In this document: positions 1 through 8,500 of the stretch, piece by piece
Layout: every line of letters begins with the position of its first letter
How positions within the stretch are numbered: the first letter of the stretch is position 1
Source of the DNA: RUG572 sp051884915
GTDB taxonomy: Bacteria > Verrucomicrobiota > Kiritimatiellia > RFP12 > UBA1067
Assembly: GCA_051884915.1 (NCBI GenBank)
Contig: JBJEWF010000087.1
Span: 1-64,000, forward strand
Reading direction: 5' to 3'
DNA: 64,000 nt
Program-made: the position numbers and the translations under genes
The notes under the pieces: model-generated
The model's database searches: none
What the model was told of the DNA's origin: nothing
The model's input: only the letters and a program-made list of their open reading frames with translations

Positions 1-2283
1 TCGTTTTCCTGCCGCGCCACGGAGAAGCGGATCGCGTCGCGCATCGACCCCTCGTATTCTGCGGCGGCGCGTCCCTGTTCGGATTGCCGCCACGCCGCGA
101 GGTCCTGCTGGTATTGCGCCTTTTCCGCCTCGATGACCTCCCTCGGCTTCAGCTCGCCCAAGGCGCCGTCCGCGCCGCCGGGATAGAACAGGTCTGGAGG
201 GACCGGCTTTCCGAAGCGCTCTGCCGGTCTGTAGGCGGCGTATTCCTTCGAGGCTTCGAGCATGCGGGCGATGTGCGCGTCGTCCTTTATGTCAATCGGA
301 TTCTCATCCGACCCGAGCTTGAAAACTCGGTAGCAGTCCGCCGTGCCGATGTTGCAAATCGCGCGCGGGTTCAGCACCAGAAGCTCCTGTTCGCCGCTGG
401 CGGAACTCCAGTCGCCCAGGCGAACGGCGTCCACGCCGTCGTTCCAGAGTTCGACAATGTGGTCCTCCACGTCCGCCGCGTCCTGGAGGTCCGGACGGTC
501 GATCACCTTCGCGCCCTTGGCCAGGACGACGGGATAGATGGAGACGCGGGGGCTTTCACCCCCGAAATTCGAGGCCACCTTCTTGGACTTTGAGACGCTG
601 ATGCCCCAATACCTCTGGCCGTAGCCGCCGCCGCCGTGTTCCTCCGCCCAGCGTTCGCTTTTCGTCATGGACGGTTGCATCGCGTCGACGAAGTTGCGCG
701 TTCCGTGGTAGAACATGTGATCCTTCAGTTCGTCCACGGTGTCGAACTCGCTGATGAGACGTGCCGCATTCTTGACGCCGTGAAGCGACGGATTCGCCTT
801 CAGGTAGCGGAGAATCTTCTTCTCGTTCCATCCGCCGCGCACGGCGGGGACATTCGAGCGCGGCTCGTACGTTCTGCCGACGCTGAACCTGGGCCCTCCT
901 TCCGGCGACGGCTTCGCCCGCTGCGCGGACATGACCTCGGCGCGGGTGGTGGGCGCGGAACCGAACATATCATCCGTCTCGGTGTTGACGGCGCGGCAGT
1001 TCGCGATGTAGTCCGCCAGATAGCCGGAAACGAGGTCGATGACGCGCTTCTTGCCGACGGCGCTTTCCACGTCCTCGCGGTCGAAGCTGCGTTCGGCCTC
1101 GGCCCGGGCGAAGAGATCGCCCAGGATCCGCGCTTCTTCCGAAGGCGTGCGAAACATGTCGCCCTGCGCCATGAACTGCTCCCACGGGAGGCCGCGCAGG
1201 CGGCGCCCGTCCCTGCCCGTCTCGCGCCAGTCGTGGCGCGTCCTGCCTTTCTCCACGCGGGCCGTCTCGTCCCTGTCGCGCCATTCCGTGAAGAGCTGCA
1301 ACGCCTCCGCGAGCGGTCCGCGCAGGTCGTAGCCCGGCTTTGCCTTGGCGAGCGACATCAGCTCCGGCGTTATCTTCATCAAGGCGCGGAGTTCCGGCGC
1401 CATGTCGAGCCGTCCGGCGTTCGACATGATCTTGTTCAGGAGCGCGCCGGTGCCTTCGCCGCCCAGGAGGACGGCCAGCGCGGCGTTCTGGATTCTGGTC
1501 TGTCCCTCCTCCGTCAGCGAGCCGTCCTCGGCGATCATGCCCTGCGCGCCCGTCTCCCGGCGGAACGTCCCGATCGCATCGGCGCTCTTGGTCTCGTCGA
1601 TGCGTCCGTCGGCGCGGAAGGCCATCTGCTGCAGCAGGTCGTTGTCCAGGAGGATCTTCGCGTCGTTTCCGGCCTGTTCGCGGACGTTGAAGCCCCGGTT
1701 CTGGGATTCGTTCGCGAGGCGCACGACCTCGTGGACGTCGGTCTTGCCGTCAGGCGACTCGATGCGCTCGAGGACGAACACGGCAAGCGGCTTCTTCACG
1801 TCCGCTCCGATCTCGATGCCGCGCTTCGCGGCGTCTTCGCGCACGAACTTCTCCAAGTCTCCCGCCGTGCCTTTCGCGTAGCCGAGGCGGACGCCGTTGA
1901 CGCGGTGGTTGCCGATGATCACGTCGCCGTTCGGGAGAATCCACACGATTCCGTTCGAGGCGATGGGCTGCACCGTCCCGATCTGCAAAGGGTCGGGGTT
2001 CGCGCCGATCCTCTCGACGAGGGCGCGGCTTTCTTCGCTCCTGTCGTCGCGGTTCTGGTTGCCCCGGTCGTGGTATCCGGCGTCGGTGGAGGTGACAAGG
2101 CCCGTCTCCACGTCGCGGATTTCAAGCCGTCCGACAAGCTTCACCTGGCTGTTCGGTAGACCGATCTTGTAATAGCGCTGGTTCGGCGCGGATGCGTCGG
2201 CGGGGTCCTTGGCGGTGGCCGTCGGCACGGGGACCGTCGCGGCGGCCGGAGCCGGACTCGCAGGCGCGGGCGCGAGCGAGGAT
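1..2283 (-). CDS. Phage polyvalent protein (ParB/DdrB-like + ART-like), 3' part, partial
   Basis: One minus-strand frame stays open from about 2283 to the window edge and reads as normal protein; overlapping plus-strand frames are shadows. In order it shows a Pro/Ala-rich linker (about 2200-2283), a ParB/DdrB-like domain (about 1880-2010, with motifs IGTVQPIASNG and GNHRVNGVRLG), a long charged helical middle, and an ADP-ribosyltransferase-like module (about 340-720, with FYHGTRNF, a YWGISVSKSKK strand and SEQELLVLNP). Large multidomain proteins of this type are known as polyvalent proteins: phages and conjugative elements inject or express them to counter host defences. The C-terminus lies beyond position 1. 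The N-terminus is missing: upstream the sequence changes frame into a methyltransferase fragment. The domain calls are by motif only; the phage origin is well supported by context. Confidence 0.6.
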
Positions 2284-2286
2284 GGC

Positions 2287-2421
2287 GTACTTTTCCCGGC
2301 GCCAGCCGAACACAACCTCGTAGACGAGCAGCGGCGTGTAGCAGTCGTCGGTCGTCAGTTTCGCCTTGAATTTCTCGACGAAATCTTCATAGCGTTGCTT
2401 TGGGTTGCCTGGGCGTGACAT
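2287..2421 (-). pseudogene. Truncated DNA adenine methyltransferase N-terminus (copy 1)
   Basis: The 45 residues from the ATG at 2421 closely match the N-terminus of the plus-strand gene at 3592 (shared FVEKFK, KLTTDDC, LVYE and REKYAI). After REKYAI the frame runs into the low-complexity linker of the polyvalent protein in the wrong frame and stops at 2122. An ATG at 2490 gives 23 more N-terminal residues with no counterpart in copy 2. This is a gene fragment fused to foreign DNA. It keeps none of the NPPF catalytic motif seen in copy 2, so it cannot be a working methylase. The junction may be a natural deletion or an assembly join. Confidence 0.5.
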
Positions 2422-2619
2422 GGTGTTTTTTATGCTATTGATTTCGGATCCTGGGAGATGGTATAACTGTGCCGCCTTGCGCTTGTCCATTGTGTCTCGA
2501 TAGCCGAAAGGCCTCCCGATGCCATAATGGAGGAGTTCGAGGCTTTTTGTCTTATAGAAGGTTACGACATTCGGGTTATTTTTTCACGACGAACTTGTAA
2601 ATACCTTCGCGGCGTCCAT
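2422..2619. other. Intergenic stretch upstream of methyltransferase copy 1
   Basis: No convincing gene is seen here. It is more AT-rich than its surroundings and would hold the promoter region of the minus-strand methyltransferase fragment. The last 32-35 bases, up to 2619, abut the first variant CRISPR repeat and sit where a spacer would be, but no repeat lies on their left side. The phage-like DNA therefore runs into the repeat cluster without a visible boundary. Confidence 0.4.
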
Positions 2620-2784
2620 GTTTCATTCACGCCCCTCGTGCGAGGGGCGACGAGGCGAAGACGCGGTGCGTCCGGAAGCTGACGATGTTTCATTCACGCC
2701 CCTCGTGCGAGGGGCGACGTCAGCCACTTTTCGTAATACGTGCGCATGTCATGTTTCATTCACGCCCCTCGTGCGAGGGGCGAC
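2620..2784 (-). CRISPR. Three-repeat CRISPR mini-cluster with 32-nt variant repeats
   Basis: Repeats lie at 2620-2651, 2687-2718 and 2753-2784. They are separated by spacers of 35 and 34 nt (2652-2686 and 2719-2752). All three repeats are identical to each other. They differ from the 118 repeats of the main array by one missing base: in transcribed orientation they end GTGAATGAAAC instead of GTGAATTGAAAC. The orientation matches the main array. No leader or cas gene adjoins the cluster. It could be the old leader-distal tail of the main array, a second array, or a phage-borne mini-array. Confidence 0.9.
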
Positions 2785-3031
2785 CGCGGAGGACACCTCC
2801 AAGGCCGCCGCGCGCGTGAAGGAATGGCTCGACGATCCGTCGCGCGAGGCGGCGGAGAAGCTGCTCGCCGACCTGCCCTCGCTCATCCCGGACGACCCGG
2901 CCCTCGCCGCCGTCATCGCCGAGGAGATGGCCAAGGCCATGGCCGATTCGCTCGCCGAGGGCGCCGCCGAAACGGGCGAGATCACCCAGGCGCAGGCCGA
3001 GCAGATCTATGAGGAGATGATGGGGCTATGA
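2785..3031 (+). pseudogene. Phage portal-like protein, C-terminal fragment
   Basis: This frame encodes about 80 residues directly after the third variant repeat. They are rich in Ala, Glu and Leu, with a WLDDPSREAAEKLLADLP stretch and a helical tail ending EQIYEEMMGL. Acidic helical tails of this kind end Mu gp29-type (DUF935) portal proteins. The next phage genes in order (head-processing protease with scaffold, then capsid) fit a Mu-like structural module. The 5' end is cut by the CRISPR repeat, and the frame upstream only translates repeats. The stop overlaps the next start as ATGA, which indicates translational coupling. The family call is tentative. Confidence 0.4.
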
Positions 3032-3477
3032 GCGAGCGCTGCCCCCAGGACGGCGGCTTCATCGGCGAGGCCGGATGCACCCACCCCAATCACGAGCACA
3101 GCGGACTCGTGAAGCGTATCATCAGCGGTTCAGACAGACCGAAGCGCATCACTCCGTCTGAAGCCGATGCGGCTCTCCGCGAAGGGTTTCACGTGACGAA
3201 TCCTGACGGCGTTCGCGTTGGATTCGGCCGTAGACTGCTCGACCACATCAACGCGCACGACGCAAAGGACGCGGCAGGGCGAAAGACGTTCCTCCAGTTC
3301 GCCGTCAGCACCGTCGCAAGGCCGGACAAGGTAGATGCTGGACACCGCGGTTTCGAAGGGCGCACGGCCTATGCGAAGAGGTTCAGGGAATTCGCAATGC
3401 TCGTTGTATCGGACAGCAAGACCGGAGGCGTCGAATACGTCTTCACGATCGTTCCCAAGAGGAGGAGAGGGAGATGA
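3028..3477 (+). CDS. Putative phage PBECR-type nuclease (barnase/EndoU/colicin-like)
   Basis: A 149-residue protein, overlapping the portal fragment's stop by 4 nt. The N-terminus has Cys/His residues (ERCPQDGGFIGEAGCTHPNHEH) that could bind a metal. The C-terminal half has the pattern of phage PBECR domains, the barnase/EndoU/colicin E5/D/RelE-like nucleases found in phage head genes: a basic helix with RRLLDHINAHD, a strand with FLQFAVSTVARPDKV, a YAKRFREFAMLVVSD core and a basic VFTIVPKRRR end. In Mu-like phages such domains lie at or near the C-terminus of the head-morphogenesis protein. Here it is a stand-alone small gene. The fold is inferred from pattern only. Confidence 0.4.
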   Translation: MSERCPQDGGFIGEAGCTHPNHEHSGLVKRIISGSDRPKRITPSEADAALREGFHVTNPDGVRVGFGRRLLDHINAHDAKDAAGRKTFLQFAVSTVARPDKVDAGHRGFEGRTAYAKRFREFAMLVVSDSKTGGVEYVFTIVPKRRRGR

Positions 3478-3575
3478 AAAGGCCGGATGCAGAGCCGACT
3501 ACATCCTCCGGGTTGCGGGCTACTGGCGTGGCGGACCGTTTCGCCCCTAACTGTCGCGAATTATACCACAACTGA
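3474..3575 (+). CDS. Small ORF coupled to the PBECR-like gene
   Basis: A 33-codon frame starting at the ATG that overlaps the stop of the preceding gene (ATGA). It begins MKRPDAEPTT and ends CRELYHN. No motif is recognised. The tight overlap is the only evidence that it is translated. If the upstream product is a toxic nuclease, a short coupled gene could be its partner, but this is speculation. The downstream gap to 3592 carries an ATTATACCA element (3560-3568), which reads as a -10 box on the opposite strand. Confidence 0.25.
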   Translation: MKRPDAEPTTSSGLRATGVADRFAPNCRELYHN

Positions 3576-3591
3576 TTTGAGATAGGCAACC

Positions 3592-3930
3592 ATGGCACAA
3601 CCCGGAAAAAAGTCGAAGACCTACGCGGAGTTCGTCGAGAAGTTCAAGCCCAAGCTGACGACGGACGACTGCAACACGCCGCCGCTCGTCTACGAGGCCG
3701 TGCTCGGCTGGTGCCGCGAAAAGTACGCCATCCCCGCCGACGCGCCCATCGTGCGCCCCTTCTACCCCGGCGGCGACTACGAGCGCTTCGACTACCCCGA
3801 AGGCTGCTACGTGATCGACAACCCGCCCTTCTCGATTCTCGCGCAGATCGTGCGCTTCTACAACGCGCGGATGCGAAGGTCTGGGAGCTCTCGGAGCGGG
3901 AGCGCGAGATCATCCGGGCTCTGGGATTAA
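3592..3930 (+). pseudogene. Truncated phage DNA adenine methyltransferase (copy 2)
   Basis: The first 93 or so residues look like the start of a phage adenine-specific DNA methyltransferase: a conserved N-terminus shared with copy 1 at 2421, then YPEGCYVIDNPPFSILAQIVRFYNAR, which holds an NPPF catalytic motif (D/N-PP-F/Y of N6-adenine methylases). After about 3870 the frame becomes Arg/Ser-rich nonsense (MRRSGSSRSGS) and stops. The following DNA is coding in another frame, as the tail of a different phage protein. An internal deletion or join therefore removed the rest of the enzyme. Start at 3592: ATG after an AT-rich leader. Confidence 0.55.
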
Positions 3931-3950
3931 AGAAAGGCAACGGCGAATGA
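3871..3950 (+). pseudogene. C-terminal tail of an unidentified phage protein
   Basis: From about 3871 the third plus frame reads DAKVWELSEREREIIRALGL and ends at 3950, overlapping the protease start at 3947 as ATGA. The sequence is a plausible helical C-terminus, and the coupling is typical of phage structural operons. Its upstream part has been replaced by the methyltransferase fragment. It is probably the end of the gene that normally precedes the Mu-like protease, but it is too short to identify. Confidence 0.35.
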
Positions 3951-4939
3951 CGACTGAAATCCACTACGGCGGCGCGGTGGCGCTGAACTGGTCGGCCGAG
4001 GGCGGCGGGAACGACGCGCCCATCGCGGTGCAGCTCTCGCCCTTCGGCGAGTTCACGCTGCGCGACGGCGGCAAGATGGACGGCGCGGTGCAGCACTGCA
4101 CGCGCGAGGCGTTCGAACGGCTCGTCGAGGCGTGGCGCGCGGCCGGCTCGCCCGACATCCTCGTCGACGTCGACCACGCCTCGGCGCGCGGCGGGGCGAC
4201 CGAGGCCGCCGCCTGGGCGAAGAGGCTGCGCGTCGAGGACGACGGGCTCTACGCCGACTTCGAGCTCACCTCGCGCGGCAAGGAGCTCGTCGGCGACAGG
4301 CGCTACCGGTTCGTCAGCCCCGGCTGGATGATCGACGAATCCGCCACCCCCTTTGAACTCTGCTCGGTTGGCCTCACCAACCGGCCCAATCTCCCCGTCA
4401 AGCCGGTGGTAAACTCCGGCGATGCGGGCGGCCGGGGTCCCGACGACCCCACCACTGAAAACGAAGGAACATCCAGCATGGATACCAAAACGATCGCGGC
4501 CGCCCTCGGACTTGCCGAAACGGCCACGGAAGAGGAAATCCTCGCCGCCATCGCGGCAATGAATGAGCGCGAGCAGAAGGCCGCCGAAGAGAAGGCCGAA
4601 GCCGAGGCCGAGGCGTTCGCCGCGGACGCCGTCAAGTGCGGCAAGATCGCCGAGAACGCCAGGGCCGCCGTCAAGGCCGCCTACCGCGCCAACAAGGAGG
4701 TCGCGCGCGAGATGCTCAACGCCATCGCCGCGCCGGCCGCCCAGGCCGCGCCGAAGCTCCCCGACTTCTCCGCCGGGAAGACGCCCACCGCGCTCAACGC
4801 CGCCATGCCCGGCGCGGACGCCGACCCGGTCGCCGTCTACAACGCCTACGTCGCGATGGCCGAGGGCCGCGAGAAGCAGGCGTACCTCGCCGCGAACGCC
4901 GCGAAGATCGAGGCGGGCTACGCGCTCTCCCGCAAGTAA
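3947..4939 (+). CDS. Mu-like phage head-maturation protease with nested scaffold
   Basis: A 330-residue protein. The N-terminal half (about 1-150) resembles Mu protease I, which cleaves the scaffold during head assembly: strand-rich, with DILVDVDHAS (candidate catalytic His), then GLYADFELTSRGKELV and YRFVSPGWMI, and a LTNRPNLPVKP motif typical of the family. The C-terminal half is an Ala/Glu-rich scaffold. An internal ATG at 4478, preceded by AAGGA at 4464-4468, could give a separate scaffold protein starting MDTKTIAAALG, as Mu gpI/gpZ do. The gene overlaps the preceding fragment by 4 nt, and the capsid gene follows 31 nt after its stop. Confidence 0.75.
   Translation: MTTEIHYGGAVALNWSAEGGGNDAPIAVQLSPFGEFTLRDGGKMDGAVQHCTREAFERLVEAWRAAGSPDILVDVDHASARGGATEAAAWAKRLRVEDDGLYADFELTSRGKELVGDRRYRFVSPGWMIDESATPFELCSVGLTNRPNLPVKPVVNSGDAGGRGPDDPTTENEGTSSMDTKTIAAALGLAETATEEEILAAIAAMNEREQKAAEEKAEAEAEAFAADAVKCGKIAENARAAVKAAYRANKEVAREMLNAIAAPAAQAAPKLPDFSAGKTPTALNAAMPGADADPVAVYNAYVAMAEGREKQAYLAANAAKIEAGYALSRK
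4478..4939 (+). CDS. Nested scaffold protein (internal start of the protease gene)
   Basis: This is an in-frame internal start within the protease gene. The ATG at 4478 is preceded at good spacing by AAGGA (4464-4468). The product would have 153 residues, rich in Ala, Glu and Lys and mostly helical, as expected of a capsid scaffold. Mu and its relatives make the scaffold (gpZ) from an internal start of the protease gene (gpI). The prediction here rests on the Shine-Dalgarno site and that parallel. Confidence 0.5.
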   Translation: MDTKTIAAALGLAETATEEEILAAIAAMNEREQKAAEEKAEAEAEAFAADAVKCGKIAENARAAVKAAYRANKEVAREMLNAIAAPAAQAAPKLPDFSAGKTPTALNAAMPGADADPVAVYNAYVAMAEGREKQAYLAANAAKIEAGYALSRK

Positions 4940-4970
4940 CTGAACCCCAAGCAAGGAAAGGAACATCGAC

Positions 4971-5516
4971 ATGGCAACCACGTTTACCGGTCACGAATTC
5001 TACAGCCGCAAGATCCTCAAGGCCCTTCCGGCGCAGCTCAACTTCCTCGGCGCGTTCTCGACCGACCTCTCGAGCGAGGTGCTCGGGCCGACGAAGAGCG
5101 TCGAGGTGCCGCTCGTCGAGATGGACGAGGCGGCGAAGTTCGACGAGAAGACCAACAACTTCGCCCGGCCCGCCGGCACGCCCAAGACCGCGACCGTCGT
5201 CTTCGGCGACCCGATCATCGCGGGCTTCTCGGTCACGGCCGACCAGGCCTCGAAGATCGACCGCCGCTGGTGGGAGGGCAAGGCCGACCTCAACGCGACC
5301 GCCGTCGCCGCGTCGGCGTCGAGCGCGGTCACCGACCTGATCACCGAGGAGAACTTCGCCAAGGCCGTCACGAACGTCGGCACGGCGGCCAACTTCGCGA
5401 AGTCGGGCGTGGCCAAGATCGCCGCGGCGGTCGAGAACGCGACCAACAAGCTGCGCGTCAAGTTCTCGACGCTGTGCCTCTCGGGCGAGTACTTCTACAA
5501 CCTGCTCGCCGGGCTG
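4971..5516 (+). pseudogene. Phage major capsid protein, N-terminal part, cut by the CRISPR array
   Basis: Starts ATG after AAGGAAAGGA. The 182 phage residues begin MATTFTGHEFYSRKILKALP and include LGAFSTDLSSEVLGPTKSV and an acidic, Ala-rich middle. They look like the N-terminal half of a phage major head protein, and the position right after the protease/scaffold gene agrees. The coding sequence ends abruptly at 5516, where the first repeat of the main array begins; the frame then runs through the repeat and stops at 5570. The last 32 phage bases (5485-5516) would be the terminal spacer of the array. A complete capsid gene would need roughly another 100 codons or more. Confidence 0.6.
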
Positions 5517-8500
5517 GTTTCAATTCACGCCCCTCGTGCGAGGGGCGACAACAAGTTGACGTTCGTGTAGCAGCGCTCGTAGTTTCAATTCACGCCCCTC
5601 GTGCGAGGGGCGACATCTACATCTGCCAGTCGCTCCGCGCCCGCACGTTTCAATTCACGCCCCTCGTGCGAGGGGCGACCACGCTGATGTCCCTCGCCGA
5701 GTCCGGATCCGGTTTCAATTCACGCCCCTCGTGCGAGGGGCGACGCATGGCACGGCCAACATCAGAAGGAGGAGTAGTTTCAATTCACGCCCCTCGTGCG
5801 AGGGGCGACCGAGCGGCCTTTCGGCGATGTTCGGAATGATTAGTTTCAATTCACGCCCCTCGTGCGAGGGGCGACGTCGAAGGAGCGGTGGTCTCACCGC
5901 CCGACAGGTTTCAATTCACGCCCCTCGTGCGAGGGGCGACCCATCACGAGACGGACGCCCTTGACGGCCTTGTTTCAATTCACGCCCCTCGTGCGAGGGG
6001 CGACTCCTCTCGTGCACGGCGTACTCCTCCAGCCACTTGTTTCAATTCACGCCCCTCGTGCGAGGGGCGACCCCGTGTAGGTTCCGTCCGGGATGCCGTA
6101 CGTGTTTCAATTCACGCCCCTCGTGCGAGGGGCGACCGTACGAGACGTGCTGAAGTTCGGACGGAGACTTGAGTTTCAATTCACGCCCCTCGTGCGAGGG
6201 GCGACCGCGCTCGTAGGTCCGGATCCACTCCTCGCGGTTTCAATTCACGCCCCTCGTGCGAGGGGCGACACCGTTGAGCGCCTTCCGCGCCACGGCCTCG
6301 ACGTTTCAATTCACGCCCCTCGTGCGAGGGGCGACACTTCGCCTCCGAATCCGGCACCTTGATGATGTTTCAATTCACGCCCCTCGTGCGAGGGGCGACA
6401 TATTCCGCGAAAATCAACGAGAACTATACGATGTTTCAATTCACGCCCCTCGTGCGAGGGGCGACTTTTCCCTCATCCTCCTTTTTCTTTTCCGACAGTT
6501 TCAATTCACGCCCCTCGTGCGAGGGGCGACTTTTATCTCCTGTTTGGTTTTTATTCTACCACAGTTTCAATTCACGCCCCTCGTGCGAGGGGCGACGTGG
6601 ACGACACCGAGAGCGCGCACTACGTCATGTTTCAATTCACGCCCCTCGTGCGAGGGGCGACTAACAGCAGCGGTTTCTTTTGATTTTGTCATGAGTTTCA
6701 ATTCACGCCCCTCGTGCGAGGGGCGACCACGCCGGCCGCGACGGACGGCGTCTTCTCGGAGTTTCAATTCACGCCCCTCGTGCGAGGGGCGACGCTCGAC
6801 CGCGCAATCGATGCCGTTTTCCGTGTTTCAATTCACGCCCCTCGTGCGAGGGGCGACGTCCATGGCCGAACGCGAGGCGGCAACCCGCCATGTTTCAATT
6901 CACGCCCCTCGTGCGAGGGGCGACAACTACACGTCCTCGCTGGCGTTCTACAGGGAGTTTCAATTCACGCCCCTCGTGCGAGGGGCGACCCGTCCCGGCA
7001 ACAGACAAAAACAAGAGAGGAGTTTCAATTCACGCCCCTCGTGCGAGGGGCGACACGGCTACGCCGCGCTGGCGGACATGAAATCCGTTTCAATTCACGC
7101 CCCTCGTGCGAGGGGCGACTGAAGATCCTCGAGCGCGTCGGCTGCGGGCTGTTTCAATTCACGCCCCTCGTGCGAGGGGCGACCATACCTATCAAGGCAG
7201 GAGGGGTTAGGAACGCGTTTCAATTCACGCCCCTCGTGCGAGGGGCGACCGGGAGGCGACGGCGCGGACGATCCGCCGCGTGTTTCAATTCACGCCCCTC
7301 GTGCGAGGGGCGACCGAACGCGAACGCCGGCAGAAGGAGCTCGAGAGTTTCAATTCACGCCCCTCGTGCGAGGGGCGACCACGGTATCCGGAATAGGCGC
7401 ACCACGCGAAGTTTCAATTCACGCCCCTCGTGCGAGGGGCGACAAAGATCATTTGCTACGCCAACCGCCTCCAGGTTTCAATTCACGCCCCTCGTGCGAG
7501 GGGCGACCGTCGTGGACGCAGACCGTGTGCAAGCACGTCTGGTTTCAATTCACGCCCCTCGTGCGAGGGGCGACGCAAGGCCACCGCCGCGTGGATCACC
7601 GCAGAGTTTCAATTCACGCCCCTCGTGCGAGGGGCGACGAGGGGAACAAGGGACGACAGTCCGGCAGTCGGTTTCAATTCACGCCCCTCGTGCGAGGGGC
7701 GACAATCAAAAGGAGAAAAGCCATGGCCCGCAAGGTTTCAATTCACGCCCCTCGTGCGAGGGGCGACGCCATGGCCATCAAGGACCGGCTGCAGAAGGCC
7801 GTTTCAATTCACGCCCCTCGTGCGAGGGGCGACGATACGGCAATCCCGTTGTCCGTGCGCAGCTGTTTCAATTCACGCCCCTCGTGCGAGGGGCGACCTC
7901 GTCCAGCGCGGCCTTGATCTGGGCGGTCGTGTTTCAATTCACGCCCCTCGTGCGAGGGGCGACCGCGCGCCAGCGCACCGTGGCGCCTGGCCGTGCGTTT
8001 CAATTCACGCCCCTCGTGCGAGGGGCGACGGCCATCGACAAGTTCGACCGTTCACGCAACGGGTTTCAATTCACGCCCCTCGTGCGAGGGGCGACTGGAA
8101 TCACGGACAATGGTAGCGAGTTGCCCTTGTTTCAATTCACGCCCCTCGTGCGAGGGGCGACTACCTTGACGTGCACGGCGGATTGCACGGCATCGTTTCA
8201 ATTCACGCCCCTCGTGCGAGGGGCGACTTGGACTACTTACATCACCAAATTTGATTGCAGGTTTCAATTCACGCCCCTCGTGCGAGGGGCGACTATGTGT
8301 CAAGGCCGCGGGAAAATTTTTTCGAAGTTTCAATTCACGCCCCTCGTGCGAGGGGCGACCTCGACCCCCGACCCCGGGAGGACCCACAAAAAGTTTCAAT
8401 TCACGCCCCTCGTGCGAGGGGCGACTTTGCGGCTCGGCGGTTGTCGATGTGCTCATCGTTTCAATTCACGCCCCTCGTGCGAGGGGCGACATCTTATTTA

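Noticed and set aside
636..2159. 507-residue plus-strand frame over the left phage region
   Set aside because: It lies antisense to the open polyvalent-protein frame and is rich in Arg, Ala and Val with no domain; a typical GC-rich shadow.
2785..5516. Mu-like prophage inserted in the CRISPR array by transposition
   Set aside because: Both end genes are cut and no phage ends or target duplications are seen; junctions fall at spacer boundaries instead.
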